Shown in pieces: positions 1 through 8,256 of a DNA stretch of 18,747 bases. The notes below the pieces were generated by a model. The model saw nothing but the letters and a program-made list of their open reading frames with translations, was not told the origin of the DNA and made no database searches. This DNA is from DATFYM01 sp035315065 (GTDB taxonomy: Bacteria > Acidobacteriota > Terriglobia > UBA7540). The stretch is from the NCBI GenBank assembly GCA_035315065.1, contig DATFYM010000061.1, forward strand, positions 1 to 18,747. Direction: 5' to 3'. Within the stretch, counting starts at the first letter, position 1; each line of letters opens with the position of its first letter. The translations under genes were made by a program, and so were the position numbers.

Positions 1-139
1 CATCGCTTTTGAGAATCTTAAGGAAGGCCACAGCGGCAACCCTAAACACTCACCTGGTAGGAACAAAACCTGAGGGATAAACGCCGACCGAAGATTCTAG
101 GTGCGTCCGCGGGTACTCCCCAAAAACTGTTAAGCACCC
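1..139 (-). mobile_element. Left-end fragment of ISKra4-like IS, inverted copy
   Basis: Bases 1-139 are the exact reverse complement of 16801-16939; I compared all 139 positions and found no mismatch. Identity stops at base 139/140. Read outward, the repeat begins GGGTGCTTAACAG, and the right-hand copy runs into an ISKra4-type accessory ORF and transposase. The parsimonious reading is that this is the left terminus of a second copy of the same IS, pointing left and cut by the window edge. Ends beginning with GGG are usual in the ISKra4 family. No coding sequence is supported here. An assembly artefact at a repeat is the main alternative. Confidence 0.7.
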
Positions 140-175
140 CAGGCAAGGCAACTGAAATAACGTCATTAAATCTGC

Positions 176-204
176 TTGACAATGGTCGCGCGCATTTCTA
201 TACT
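176..204 (+). promoter_or_regulatory. Sigma70-like promoter for first TonB receptor
   Basis: TTGACA at 176-181 and TATACT at 199-204 are separated by exactly 17 nt, close to the consensus housekeeping promoter. Transcription would begin near 211, leaving a leader of about 340 nt before the receptor start at 550. The promoter lies 37 nt inside the IS end at 139, so it belongs to the gene block and not to the IS. Confidence 0.65.
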
Positions 205-549
205 CGCGGCCAGCGTTGGGGTTGGAGAGCAAGGAACAAAAGGGGGCGTAAGGCATCTGCCCGTGACGAGTTTGATTCCCACCTCGAAATTTTTTTGATT
301 TTTGACGCGTGAGCGTGCTAATAAGCTGCCGCACCAGCGTTGAGGCAGCGTTGAACTTCGATTGCTGGCTTTTGCAGGGTTTGGGCTGGACCTGTTCCGA
401 CTACTTGATTTTGAGGACAGTCACGAAGCGTCTGCGTTATGAAGGCGTGCGCGACCGCTGCTGCGGCTGAGAGCCGTCGGCGAGGGAATCGGTGCGTCTC
501 GGCGCGAGTCCGAATCCCCATGGTTCATGACGAACGAGGGAGGATAGTC
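205..549 (+). other. Long structured 5' leader of first TonB receptor
   Basis: This stretch between promoter and start codon has no convincing gene. It holds an A/T-rich patch with a T7 run at 290-296 and a 9-nt direct repeat, CAGCGTTGA, at 335-343 and 346-354. It also holds a short hairpin at 464-476 (CGGCT/AGCCG) and a longer one at 484-518. In the longer hairpin, GGGAATCGG pairs with CCGAATCCC apart from one A-A mismatch, and an inner CTCG/CGAG stem is capped by GCG. The Shine-Dalgarno (GAGGGAGGA, about 535-543) follows. I could not match it to a known riboswitch class. An in-frame ATG at 439 has no comparable ribosome site. Confidence 0.45.
484..518 (+). promoter_or_regulatory. 5'UTR hairpin upstream of receptor Shine-Dalgarno
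   Basis: Outer stem 484-492 pairs with 510-518 (8 of 9 positions). Inner stem 498-501 pairs with 505-508 around a 3-nt loop. It ends about 17 nt before the Shine-Dalgarno of the gene starting at 550, a position where it could influence translation. The structure was read by eye and no covariation data are available. Confidence 0.4.
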
Positions 550-3500
550 ATGCGACATGCTCAGCGTATCACTGGTGTGTGGTTGCTGGTGTTTCTCGCC
601 GGCGGGAGCGTTTCCGCCTGGGCGCAACAGGTGCAGGGCAGCTTCACCGGGACCGTTACCGACGCTTCGGGAGGCGTAGTCCCCCGCGTTACAGTGACGG
701 CGATCGACAAGGACACTGGCTTTACGCGTAGCGCCGCGACCGGGCACGACGGGGTATATTTGATTCCCCTTTTGCCTCCCGGCCAGTACACCCTGACCGC
801 AGAGAGACAGGGATTTGAGAAATACAGCGAAGGTCCCATCGCCCTCACGGTAAACCAGCAGGCGAAGGTGGATCTTCAGCTAACGGTCGGGGCTGCGAGC
901 ACCACGGTAAGCGTCGAGGCCACCGCCCCCGTTCTGGACACGCAGACGTCTTCCGTTGGGACCACGGTGGAGGGGGCCAAGGTCAGCCAACTCCCTTTCA
1001 ACGGCCGCCAGTTCCTTCAGGCAACGCTGTTCACTCCCGGCGTCGTCTCGGGGTCGCAGGGCTCAGAGCTTAACAGCAACCGTGGCGGCTCCATCAATGT
1101 CAACGGGATGCGCGAGAGCATGAACACGTTCCTGCTCGATGGCATGAACGACACCACGATTGCCGTGGGTACTTATTCGGCAACCCCACCGCTCGATTCG
1201 ATTCAGGAGTTCCGCATGGAGACCGGCGTCTACGACGCGCGGTTCGGCACCAATGCCGGCGCCCAAGTCAACGTGGTGACGAAGTCGGGGACTAATGAGT
1301 TTCACGGCTCGCTCTACGAGTACCTCCGCAACAGCAATCTCGATGCACGCAACTTCTTTGAGCCTTACGTGCCGCCCTTCCACCGCAACCAGTTCGGGGC
1401 CAGCGTAGGGGGTCCGCTTTCCATCCCCGGCGTTTACGACGGCCACAGCAGGACATTCTTCTTTCTGAACTACGAGGGCTTGCGTGATAGGCACGACTTC
1501 TTCGCCCGGGGACATGTCCCCACGCCCACCGAGCTCACGGGCGACTTCAGCGATGTTGCTCCCGGGTCGGGCTGCCCGACGCCCGCCTTATTGATCAACC
1601 CAATCCCCCTGCTGACGCAGGGCCAAGTGGTGCCCTTTACCAGCTTCAGCGCCGTCGGCCTTCCGGTGGACCCGGTCGGCGCGGCTTTTGCCAGCGTCTA
1701 TCCCGCGCCGAATATTCCCGGGGTCCCAGGCAATGGCCCGACGTGTGGCCAGGAGAACTACACAGCGGTGGTCGGGCAGAAAGTCTATACCAACGATTAC
1801 GTCGGGCGCTTTGACCACCGCTGGGGCAAGAAGGACTCGGCATTTTTCCGCTACAACCTGACCACCGACTCGGAATTCGCACCGTCGGGGTTAGGCACGG
1901 TCGATCAGGGCGTGCGTGCGCTTCCCAGTGGCGTCCCTGGCTTCGGTACCTTCCGCACCGATTGGTTTACGGCCACTGGCATCGACTGGACTCACACGTT
2001 TTCGCCGACTCTGCTCAACGAAGCCAAAGTGGACTACAACCGCTGGCAGTACCTCTGGAACAACCAAGACCAGGGGCAGTACTTCGGCTTCAAGCCACCC
2101 TTCAACATCCAAGGGATACCCACCGCGTTCCGCGACACGGGTTTGCCTAACATCGGCTTGTCGGACACTGCCGTTGATAGCGTGGGGGCTAGTACGAGCC
2201 AGCCCCAAGCCGGAGCGGTGAATACCTTTGAATTCGCGGACACCCTCACCCAAATACACGGCAACCACTCCTTTGCCTACGGCGTCCAAATCCGTTCGAT
2301 CAAACGCGGCAACTTCTATATTGACGAATACGCACGAAGCAATTTCGTCTTTCGGGGTCTGGTTTCGAACGGATTTAACGAGGTTCCACCTCAATTGGTG
2401 GCCCAAGGATTGGGGCTGCCGGCCAACACTCCTTTGCAGCTCGGGAATGGACTCGCGGATCTTCTGCTAGGAATACCAACGTCTTGGGTCAACGGGTACT
2501 CCCAGTACATTTCGGGCACGGCGGGCGAATACGACTTTTTTGCTCAGGACACGTGGAAGGCGCGGCGAAATCTCACCCTCACGCTCGGCCTGCGCTATGA
2601 ATACAATAGCTTGGCGACCGAGAAGGCGAACCGCTTCGGCGGGTTTGACTTCAGCTACAGCCAGTGCCCCAATCCGGCGAACCCCGCGCAGATGACGCAG
2701 GGAGCCGTCCTGGTGGCAGGCACCTCGGCCGCCGGCATCGACTGCTTCACGGGTACGATCGGAGCGGCGGGAAATCTCGGTGGCTTCACCCAGGTAGGTA
2801 CCACGAATCTGGGTGGGAGCTCCGAGAACCGCGCCCTCCAGGAACCGGACCACAAGGACATCGGTCCTCGCATCGGTTTCGCTTGGCAGCCGTTTGGTGA
2901 TACCAGGACGGTGATCCGGGGCGGCGTCGGAATTTACTACGACCAGATGACTGGAGAACTTTACTTCCAGAAGAGCGCCAACCCACCGTTCGTGCGGATC
3001 GAAGTGGGCGACCTGCAGGACGAACAGAGCGCGATCCCTTTGTTTCTTTCTGAGCTCGGCACGGGCAAAGTGATCGGGAACGCTTTCACGCAGACGTCGG
3101 CGCCGCTGTTCCCTGTTCTCGAGCCGGTGATCGTCAAACTCCAAGACTCCCGAGTCTATGAGTGGTCGCTCGACGTGCAGCGGGAGTTCCCGGGATCGTG
3201 GTTGGTTGATGTAGCCTACGTTGGGACACGCGGCACGCACCTGCCCTGGTTTTGGAACCCCAACCAGCCGAATAACGCGCTGTTCAACCCGTCAGCGTCT
3301 TATAACGCCGGATTACCTTCGGGTCAGCAAACCTGCGTCGCGGGCACGTCGCCGGGCACCCCCTGCCCACGACCCTACCAGGAGTTCCTTGACATGACCT
3401 ATACGGACTCCTCCGGCTACTCCACTTATCATTCCCTGCAGGTAAAGGTGGAGCGCCACTTCTCCCGGGACCTGGCATTGATCGGCTCGTACACCTACGC

Positions 3501-4200
3501 CAAGACGTTAGACACAAACTCTACCTACGACGCCAGCAATGCCAGCGAGAACTCCCCGCAAAACGACTACAACCTTGCCGCCGATTACGGACGCGCCGAT
3601 TTCGACTACCGGCATCGTTTCTCTCTAGCCTATATTTACAACTTTCCATTCGGCCGCACGGTGGCGCACCTCGGGAACTCCAAGCTGAATTATCTCATCC
3701 AGGACTGGCAACTGGCCGGCATCGTCTTTGCGCAGTCCGGCGCCCCCTTTACCGCCGAGCTCGGCGAGAACATCAGCAATGCCAACGACAGCAGCAGTCC
3801 GGGCCAGGACCGGCCCTCCTATGTCGGTGGCCCGGTCTACCCCGCGACCCGGACAGTGAATCAGTGGGTTCTGGCGTCTGCCTTCGAACCTTGCTCGAAG
3901 GTGCTGGGGACGCCATATTGCTTCGGCAACGTGGGCCGCAACACGCTGAATGGGCCCGGTGAGGGCGACTGGGACTTCTCAATCGTCCGTGACTTCAGGC
4001 TGTCCGAACACAAGAGGCTGGAGTTCCGGGCTGAAATGTTCAACGTTCTGAATCGGGCGAACTTCAATCTGCCCAATTCAAACCTCAGCTCTCCGAACTT
4101 CGGCGTCATTAACAACACGGTGCAACCCATCGCCGGCCAGGCCTCGGGCGGCCCTGGCGAGCCGCGCGAGATCCAGTTCGCGCTTCGATTGAAGTTCTAA
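550..4200 (+). CDS. TonB-dependent receptor, Oar-like, copy 1
   Basis: Predicted outer-membrane beta-barrel receptor of 1216 aa. The ATG at 550 is chosen because GAGGGAGGA lies just upstream and the next residues form a classic signal peptide (hydrophobic WLLVFLAGG core, AWA/QQ cleavage near residue 25). An in-frame ATG at 439 would place 37 poorly conserved residues before it. Residues about 29-115 are a carboxypeptidase-regulatory-like (CarboxypepD_reg) domain (FTGTVTDASGGVVP...VT, LPPGQYTLT). A plug-like region follows at about 125-250 (LPFNGRQFL, PGVV, IQEFRMETGVYDARFG, VNVVTKSGTNEFHG), then a long barrel with GLRYEYN and IGPRIGFAWQPFGD motifs. The protein ends in an aromatic residue (ALRLKF), as barrel proteins usually do. 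This size and order match the large Oar-like receptors abundant in Acidobacteriota. The substrate cannot be read from sequence. It is a tandem paralog of 4534-8013. Confidence 0.95.
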   Translation: MRHAQRITGVWLLVFLAGGSVSAWAQQVQGSFTGTVTDASGGVVPRVTVTAIDKDTGFTRSAATGHDGVYLIPLLPPGQYTLTAERQGFEKYSEGPIALTVNQQAKVDLQLTVGAASTTVSVEATAPVLDTQTSSVGTTVEGAKVSQLPFNGRQFLQATLFTPGVVSGSQGSELNSNRGGSINVNGMRESMNTFLLDGMNDTTIAVGTYSATPPLDSIQEFRMETGVYDARFGTNAGAQVNVVTKSGTNEFHGSLYEYLRNSNLDARNFFEPYVPPFHRNQFGASVGGPLSIPGVYDGHSRTFFFLNYEGLRDRHDFFARGHVPTPTELTGDFSDVAPGSGCPTPALLINPIPLLTQGQVVPFTSFSAVGLPVDPVGAAFASVYPAPNIPGVPGNGPTCGQENYTAVVGQKVYTNDYVGRFDHRWGKKDSAFFRYNLTTDSEFAPSGLGTVDQGVRALPSGVPGFGTFRTDWFTATGIDWTHTFSPTLLNEAKVDYNRWQYLWNNQDQGQYFGFKPPFNIQGIPTAFRDTGLPNIGLSDTAVDSVGASTSQPQAGAVNTFEFADTLTQIHGNHSFAYGVQIRSIKRGNFYIDEYARSNFVFRGLVSNGFNEVPPQLVAQGLGLPANTPLQLGNGLADLLLGIPTSWVNGYSQYISGTAGEYDFFAQDTWKARRNLTLTLGLRYEYNSLATEKANRFGGFDFSYSQCPNPANPAQMTQGAVLVAGTSAAGIDCFTGTIGAAGNLGGFTQVGTTNLGGSSENRALQEPDHKDIGPRIGFAWQPFGDTRTVIRGGVGIYYDQMTGELYFQKSANPPFVRIEVGDLQDEQSAIPLFLSELGTGKVIGNAFTQTSAPLFPVLEPVIVKLQDSRVYEWSLDVQREFPGSWLVDVAYVGTRGTHLPWFWNPNQPNNALFNPSASYNAGLPSGQQTCVAGTSPGTPCPRPYQEFLDMTYTDSSGYSTYHSLQVKVERHFSRDLALIGSYTYAKTLDTNSTYDASNASENSPQNDYNLAADYGRADFDYRHRFSLAYIYNFPFGRTVAHLGNSKLNYLIQDWQLAGIVFAQSGAPFTAELGENISNANDSSSPGQDRPSYVGGPVYPATRTVNQWVLASAFEPCSKVLGTPYCFGNVGRNTLNGPGEGDWDFSIVRDFRLSEHKRLEFRAEMFNVLNRANFNLPNSNLSSPNFGVINNTVQPIAGQASGGPGEPREIQFALRLKF

Positions 4201-4206
4201 AGCATC

Positions 4207-4222
4207 CCGGTAACGTTACCGG
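4207..4222. promoter_or_regulatory. 16-bp perfect palindrome, possible operator
   Basis: CCGGTAACGTTACCGG is a perfect palindrome beginning 7 nt after the first receptor's stop codon. The centred CG inside a GTAACGTTAC core resembles operators of LacI/GalR-family repressors. It could instead be a short hairpin (6-bp stem, ACGT loop) at the mRNA 3' end, but no T tract follows. It lies about 230 nt upstream of the second receptor's promoter, far for a simple operator. No regulator gene is present in the window. Confidence 0.4.
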
Positions 4223-4449
4223 CTGGCGAGAATCCTGCCACTCCTGCGGCAGGAGATGACAAGTTCGGGGGGACTGCCCATGGTCTTCCCGGTTTCGAAG
4301 AAAGGGAAGCCTTCCGCTTCCCTGGGGAGGACGGATCAGGGGCGGGTCGCCCGACTCGCCCTGAAGATTGGATTCTGTAATCGAAGCCATTAAGCGGTTG
4401 AGGGAAAGGGACTTTCTTTCAATCGTTCAACAACCACATGACATTTGCC

Positions 4450-4478
4450 TTACACCACTGGCTTGACATTGATACAAT
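4450..4478 (+). promoter_or_regulatory. Sigma70-like promoter for second TonB receptor
   Basis: TTACAC at 4450-4455 and TACAAT at 4473-4478 are spaced by 17 nt, giving a start near 4485 and a leader of about 50 nt. A perfect TTGACA also lies at 4463-4468, but the hexamer at the right distance from it (TTTACA/TTACAG, 4485-4491) is a poor -10, so the first pairing is preferred. A separate promoter suggests the two receptors are transcribed independently. Confidence 0.5.
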
Positions 4479-4533
4479 AGCCTCTTTACAGTCGTGGGGG
4501 GAGTCGCGTCAGCTTCGAGAGGAGGAAATCGGC

Positions 4534-7500
4534 ATGATACGAAGAGTCTTTGCAGGTTTGGCTTGCCTACTGGCGCTTGCGACCGGCTGCGCTGTCTCAG
4601 TCTATGCTCAAACTTTCCAAGGTAGTTTCACTGGCAGCGTGAAGGACGAGAGCGGCGCGGTGATTGCGGGAGCCATCGTCACCGCGGTGGAGCAGGATAA
4701 GGGTCTCATACGCAGCGTGGCGACAGGGAACGATGGCCTCTACGATATCGCACTTCTACCCCCGGGCCGGTACCGGGTGACGGCGGAGAAGCCGGGATTC
4801 GAGAAAACGACTCGCGGTGTCATCCAGCTTACTGTGAACCTCCAGCAAGAAGTCGACTTCACGCTCAAGGTTGGTTCGCAGTCCACCACCATCACGGTCG
4901 AGGCCACGCCGGGTGTGGTCGATACTCAAACCGCCTCGGTGGGCACCACCATCGGTCAGACCAACGTGGACCAGGTGCCACTCAACGGACGGCAATTCCT
5001 GGAATTGGCTTTGCTGGCGCCGGGCGTCGTCCCCGCCCCGAGCGGGTCCCGCGTAAATGAACGAGGCGGCGGCGGAGCCATCAACGTGAACGGCCTCGAA
5101 GACTCGATGAATTCCTTCTGGCTGGACGGGCTCGATGATACCTCGACCGGCGTGGGCCAGTACACGGTGGCCCCTCCTCTCGACGCGGTCCAGGAATTCC
5201 GCATGGAGACGGGAGTCTACGAAGCCAAGTTCGGCGCTCACGCCGGAGCGCAGGTGAACGTGGTCACCAAGTCGGGGACCAACGAATTTCACGGCACAGC
5301 CTACGACTTCCTGCGCAACACCCATCTCGATGCCCGCAACTACTTCGATCCCTCGACTCCGCCGATGCATCGCAATCAATTCGGCGGCACAGTGGGCGGT
5401 CCGGTGGAGGTTCCCGACTTCTACGACGGCCACGACCGCACCTTCTTCTTCGTTGCCTATGAAGGTCTGCAGCAGCACCGAGGCTTTTTCCGGCAGGCGG
5501 TGGTTCCGACCGTGGCCGAGCGCAGTGGCGACTTCAGCGATCTCCTGAATTGCCCGCAGCCGGTGAACCTCAGCTTGCTCGGTGGGCCGGTGCCCGGCAA
5601 CAATCTGAACTTTCTGGTGCAAGGGGGGCTCATTCCGTCGCTCGATCCCGTGGGTCAAGCCTTCGTCAACCTCTACCCGACGCCCACCAACCTCAACGCC
5701 GGGTGCGGGAATGCCAACTACCTGGAGCAGGCGAATCAGCAAATCACCTACAACACCTACATGGGTCGGGTAGATCACCACTGGGGACCCAAGGACAGCA
5801 TCTTTTTCCGCTACAACGTCAACTTCGACCACGAGCTCGAGCCCTCGGGCTTCTATGTGGCGGGCTCGGGGAACGTTCCGGGCTACGGCACCTACCTGCA
5901 TAACGAATACCAGATGGCCGGCTTCGATTGGACTCACACTTTCAAGCCCACGATGATCAACGAGTTCAAATTTGGCTTTAACCGTTGGCAGAGCCGGCAG
6001 GACAACCAGGACGAGGGCAACACCTTTGCCCAGCAGAACGGCATCCTGGGCCTGGCGCGCAGCGACCCCAAGCAGCTCGGCATTCCCAACTTGACGTTTA
6101 CGGGCTATGACTCGCTGGGCTCGAACAGCTCGACCCCCGAGTTCATAGCGGTGAACACTTTCCAGTTGGCCGATACCATTACCCACGTCCACGGCAATCA
6201 CTTGCTCGCATACGGTGCGGATTTGCGCTCCGTGCTGCGCGGTAACGCCAGTATCGACGCGAATATTCGCGGCATATTCGACTTCTCGGGCATGCTGACC
6301 GGCAATAGCCTAGCGGATGCCCTGCTGGGGCTGCCGACAGACTGGATCGACGGCTTCCAGGAGTACATTTCCGCGCATCTGGGCGAGTATGACTTTTTCG
6401 GCCAGGACACTTGGAAGGTGAGCCCGAAGCTGACCCTGAACCTGGGGCTGCGCTACGAGTACAAGGGTCTGACTACCGACAAATATAACCGCCAGGCGAA
6501 TTTTGACTTCTCCAGCACCGCCTGCGCACCGTTCGGATTGAGCACCGGCGCGCTCCTGGTGGCCGGTGCCAGCGCGGCCACCGTTGAATGCCCAAGCATC
6601 AACCCGCAAACCGGAGTTACGACCTACGTCCCGGTCGGCACCAAGAACCTCGGTGGAAGCGCGGAGAATCGCGCCTTGCAGTATCCCGACAAGCACAACT
6701 TCGCACCGCGTCTCGGCATTGCCTGGCAACCGTTCGGGGATTCCCGGACCGTGGTTCGCGCCGGTTACGGCCTGTTCTACAACCAGACGTTCGGCGACGT
6801 TTACTTCCAAAAGGGCGCCAACCCGCCGTTTGTGAGTATCACCGCCGGCAACATCAGTGGCGCGCAGCAGGCGCTCTGTATTCCCGCAGCCTGCCAGCCG
6901 GGCCAGATTCCCATCGCCTCCGGCGCGCTGATTCAGCAGGCCCTGGCCGGCATCGCGGCGCCGGTGTACCCCACCATGAGCCCCTTCCAGATCAACTTTG
7001 AAGACGCCATGGTCCAGGAATGGAATTTCGACCTTCAGCGCGAGTTGCCCCACTCCTGGCTCATCGACATCGGCTACGTCGGCACCCGCGGGCAGCACCT
7101 GCCGCGCGAGGTCGACCCCAATCAACCCATGAACCTCACCTCCGGCGGAACTGCTGCGCTGGCTGCCTGCGAGACATCCGGCTGCCCGAGGCCCTACCCG
7201 TTGCTGTCCGATTTCTCGTACACGGAGTCTTCCGGCAGCTCGATTTATCACGGGCTGCAGGCCAAGGTGGAGCACCATTACTCAAACGGCATGGCCCTGA
7301 TCGGGTCGTATACATACTCGAAGTCCATCGATACCGTTTCCGATCCCTTCAGCAACAATCGCGACGGGAACTTCCCGCAGAACTCGTACAACCTGGCGGC
7401 GGAGCGCGCATTGTCAGACTTCGATTTCCGTCACCGCGCCGTCGCCGGATACGTGTACGACTTGCCCTTTGGCTACCGCCTGTGGAAGTCGGAGAACTCG

Positions 7501-8013
7501 GGCGTGAATTACCTGATCCAGGGATGGCAGTTGTCGGGTGTTTTCACGGCGGAGTCCGGCCCGCACTTCACGCCCATCATCAGCGGCAACATCAGCGGCG
7601 CCAACGAATCAGCCACCTCCGGAAATCCCACCACCGACCGTCCCGACCTTACCGGCAGCTCGTTTTACCCCGCCAGCAAGACGCCTAGCCAGTGGGTGCT
7701 CCCTTCGGCGCTCAGCGCGCCAGCGGCGTTCACCTTCGGCAATGCCGGTCGCAATATTCTGAACGGCCAGGGACTCAATTCCTGGGACTTGTCGGTGATC
7801 CGCCGCTTCAAGCTGACCGAATCGAGGAACATCGAGTTCCGCGGCGAGATGTTCAACCTCCTCAACCGCGCCAACTTCGATATCCCCGTGCGCGACTTGG
7901 CCTCGCCCAGCTTCGGCAGGATCCTGAATACGGTGCTACCCGTAGCTGGCAACGCTTCCGGAGGTCCGGGCGATCCGCGCGAAGTGCAGTTGGCGCTGAA
8001 GTTGACCTGGTAG
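4534..8013 (+). CDS. TonB-dependent receptor, Oar-like, copy 2
   Basis: Predicted 1159-aa outer-membrane receptor, clearly paralogous to 550-4200. The ATG at 4534 is preferred over the in-frame ATG at 4438 because AGAGGAGGAAA lies immediately upstream and the next residues form a signal peptide (GLACLLALATG, cleavage near VYA/Q at residue 25). The domain order is the same: carboxypeptidase-regulatory-like domain (about 29-115; FTGSVKDESGAVIAG, LPPGRYRVTAEKPGFE), plug (LPLNGRQFLELALL-like stretch, VQEFRMETGVYEAKFG, VNVVTKSGTNEFHG), then the barrel (RYEYKGL, LGIAWQPFGDSRTVVR). It ends in tryptophan (ALKLTW). Motifs are shared along the whole length, but the loop regions differ, so the two probably recognise different ligands. 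It converges on the TPR/FG-GAP gene, with a hairpin-rich repeat region between them. Confidence 0.95.
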   Translation: MIRRVFAGLACLLALATGCAVSVYAQTFQGSFTGSVKDESGAVIAGAIVTAVEQDKGLIRSVATGNDGLYDIALLPPGRYRVTAEKPGFEKTTRGVIQLTVNLQQEVDFTLKVGSQSTTITVEATPGVVDTQTASVGTTIGQTNVDQVPLNGRQFLELALLAPGVVPAPSGSRVNERGGGGAINVNGLEDSMNSFWLDGLDDTSTGVGQYTVAPPLDAVQEFRMETGVYEAKFGAHAGAQVNVVTKSGTNEFHGTAYDFLRNTHLDARNYFDPSTPPMHRNQFGGTVGGPVEVPDFYDGHDRTFFFVAYEGLQQHRGFFRQAVVPTVAERSGDFSDLLNCPQPVNLSLLGGPVPGNNLNFLVQGGLIPSLDPVGQAFVNLYPTPTNLNAGCGNANYLEQANQQITYNTYMGRVDHHWGPKDSIFFRYNVNFDHELEPSGFYVAGSGNVPGYGTYLHNEYQMAGFDWTHTFKPTMINEFKFGFNRWQSRQDNQDEGNTFAQQNGILGLARSDPKQLGIPNLTFTGYDSLGSNSSTPEFIAVNTFQLADTITHVHGNHLLAYGADLRSVLRGNASIDANIRGIFDFSGMLTGNSLADALLGLPTDWIDGFQEYISAHLGEYDFFGQDTWKVSPKLTLNLGLRYEYKGLTTDKYNRQANFDFSSTACAPFGLSTGALLVAGASAATVECPSINPQTGVTTYVPVGTKNLGGSAENRALQYPDKHNFAPRLGIAWQPFGDSRTVVRAGYGLFYNQTFGDVYFQKGANPPFVSITAGNISGAQQALCIPAACQPGQIPIASGALIQQALAGIAAPVYPTMSPFQINFEDAMVQEWNFDLQRELPHSWLIDIGYVGTRGQHLPREVDPNQPMNLTSGGTAALAACETSGCPRPYPLLSDFSYTESSGSSIYHGLQAKVEHHYSNGMALIGSYTYSKSIDTVSDPFSNNRDGNFPQNSYNLAAERALSDFDFRHRAVAGYVYDLPFGYRLWKSENSGVNYLIQGWQLSGVFTAESGPHFTPIISGNISGANESATSGNPTTDRPDLTGSSFYPASKTPSQWVLPSALSAPAAFTFGNAGRNILNGQGLNSWDLSVIRRFKLTESRNIEFRGEMFNLLNRANFDIPVRDLASPSFGRILNTVLPVAGNASGGPGDPREVQLALKLTW

Positions 8014-8047
8014 TAGCGAACTTTAGCGGCGGTGAGCCCTTTGAAGA

Positions 8048-8186
8048 AGTGGCTAGTGGTTAGTGGTTAGTGGTTAGTGGCTAGTGGCTAGTGGCTAGCC
8101 AAGAAATGTTTAGTGGATGGTGGCGAATGAAGAAGAAAGGACAGGCCGCACTTTTGTCTTTTCTTCACTAGCCACTAGTCACTACT
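8048..8186. repeat. TAGTGGY heptamer array with inverted arm
   Basis: Seven consecutive heptamers of TAGTGGC/TAGTGGT type run from 8048 to 8098 (first unit partial at its 5' end). The complementary words GCCACTA and GTCACTA occur at about 8165-8186. The DNA between holds a further stem (8132-8166), so the region can fold into a nested hairpin. It lies between convergent genes, receptor 2 (+) and the TPR/FG-GAP gene (-). The period-7 organisation resembles the short tandemly repeated repetitive (STRR) heptamers of cyanobacteria, but the words differ. Confidence 0.85.
8132..8166. terminator. Candidate bidirectional terminator hairpin
   Basis: GAAGAAAGGACA (8132-8143) can pair with TGTCTTTTCTTC (8155-8166) at 11 of 12 positions plus a G-T, around an 11-nt loop. 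It sits between two converging genes and inside the inverted TAGTGGY repeat arms. There is no clean T tract on either side, so intrinsic termination is an inference from position and folding only. Confidence 0.35.
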
Positions 8187-8206
8187 GAGAAGAACGACCC
8201 TCAGGT

Positions 8207-8244
8207 GAGTTTCGATCTTCTATTTTCGAGTTTCGAGTTTCGAG
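8207..8244. repeat. GAGTTTC heptamer repeat
   Basis: The units read GAGTTTC, GATCTTC, TATTTTC, GAGTTTC, GAGTTTC, GAG: five successive 7-mers with drifted middle copies. The array ends 12 nt before the stop codon of the TPR/FG-GAP gene on the opposite strand. Its word is different from the neighbouring TAGTGGY array, but its period is the same. Confidence 0.75.
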
Positions 8245-8256
8245 GGCTCCGGCCCG

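Larger units (their letters stand above)
4201..4533 (+). other. Intergenic region between receptor genes
   Basis: This 333-nt gap contains no supported gene. Besides the palindrome at 4207-4222, it has a stem of TCCTGCC (4233-4239) with GGCAGGA (4248-4254), and one of GGGAAGC (4304-4310) with GCTTCCC (4316-4322) around a 5-nt loop. Either could end transcription of the first receptor, though neither is followed by a run of T. The second receptor's promoter (4450-4478) and Shine-Dalgarno (about 4518-4527) occupy the end. Confidence 0.5.

Noticed and set aside
1..334. A minus-strand frame in the leader and a matching + strand frame at 16708-16890
   Set aside because: They share their C-termini only because both read through the 139-bp inverted repeat. 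There is no ribosome site or domain.
484..518. Cobalamin riboswitch or tRNA-like element considered for the leader
   Set aside because: GGGAATCGGTG and TCCGAATCCC recall short pieces of those RNAs, but the remaining conserved blocks and a full cloverleaf are absent.
4756..6201. A 481-codon open frame antisense to the second TonB receptor
   Set aside because: The receptor frame has clear conserved motifs throughout. The antisense product is valine/glycine/arginine-rich with no recognisable domain, typical of a shadow frame.
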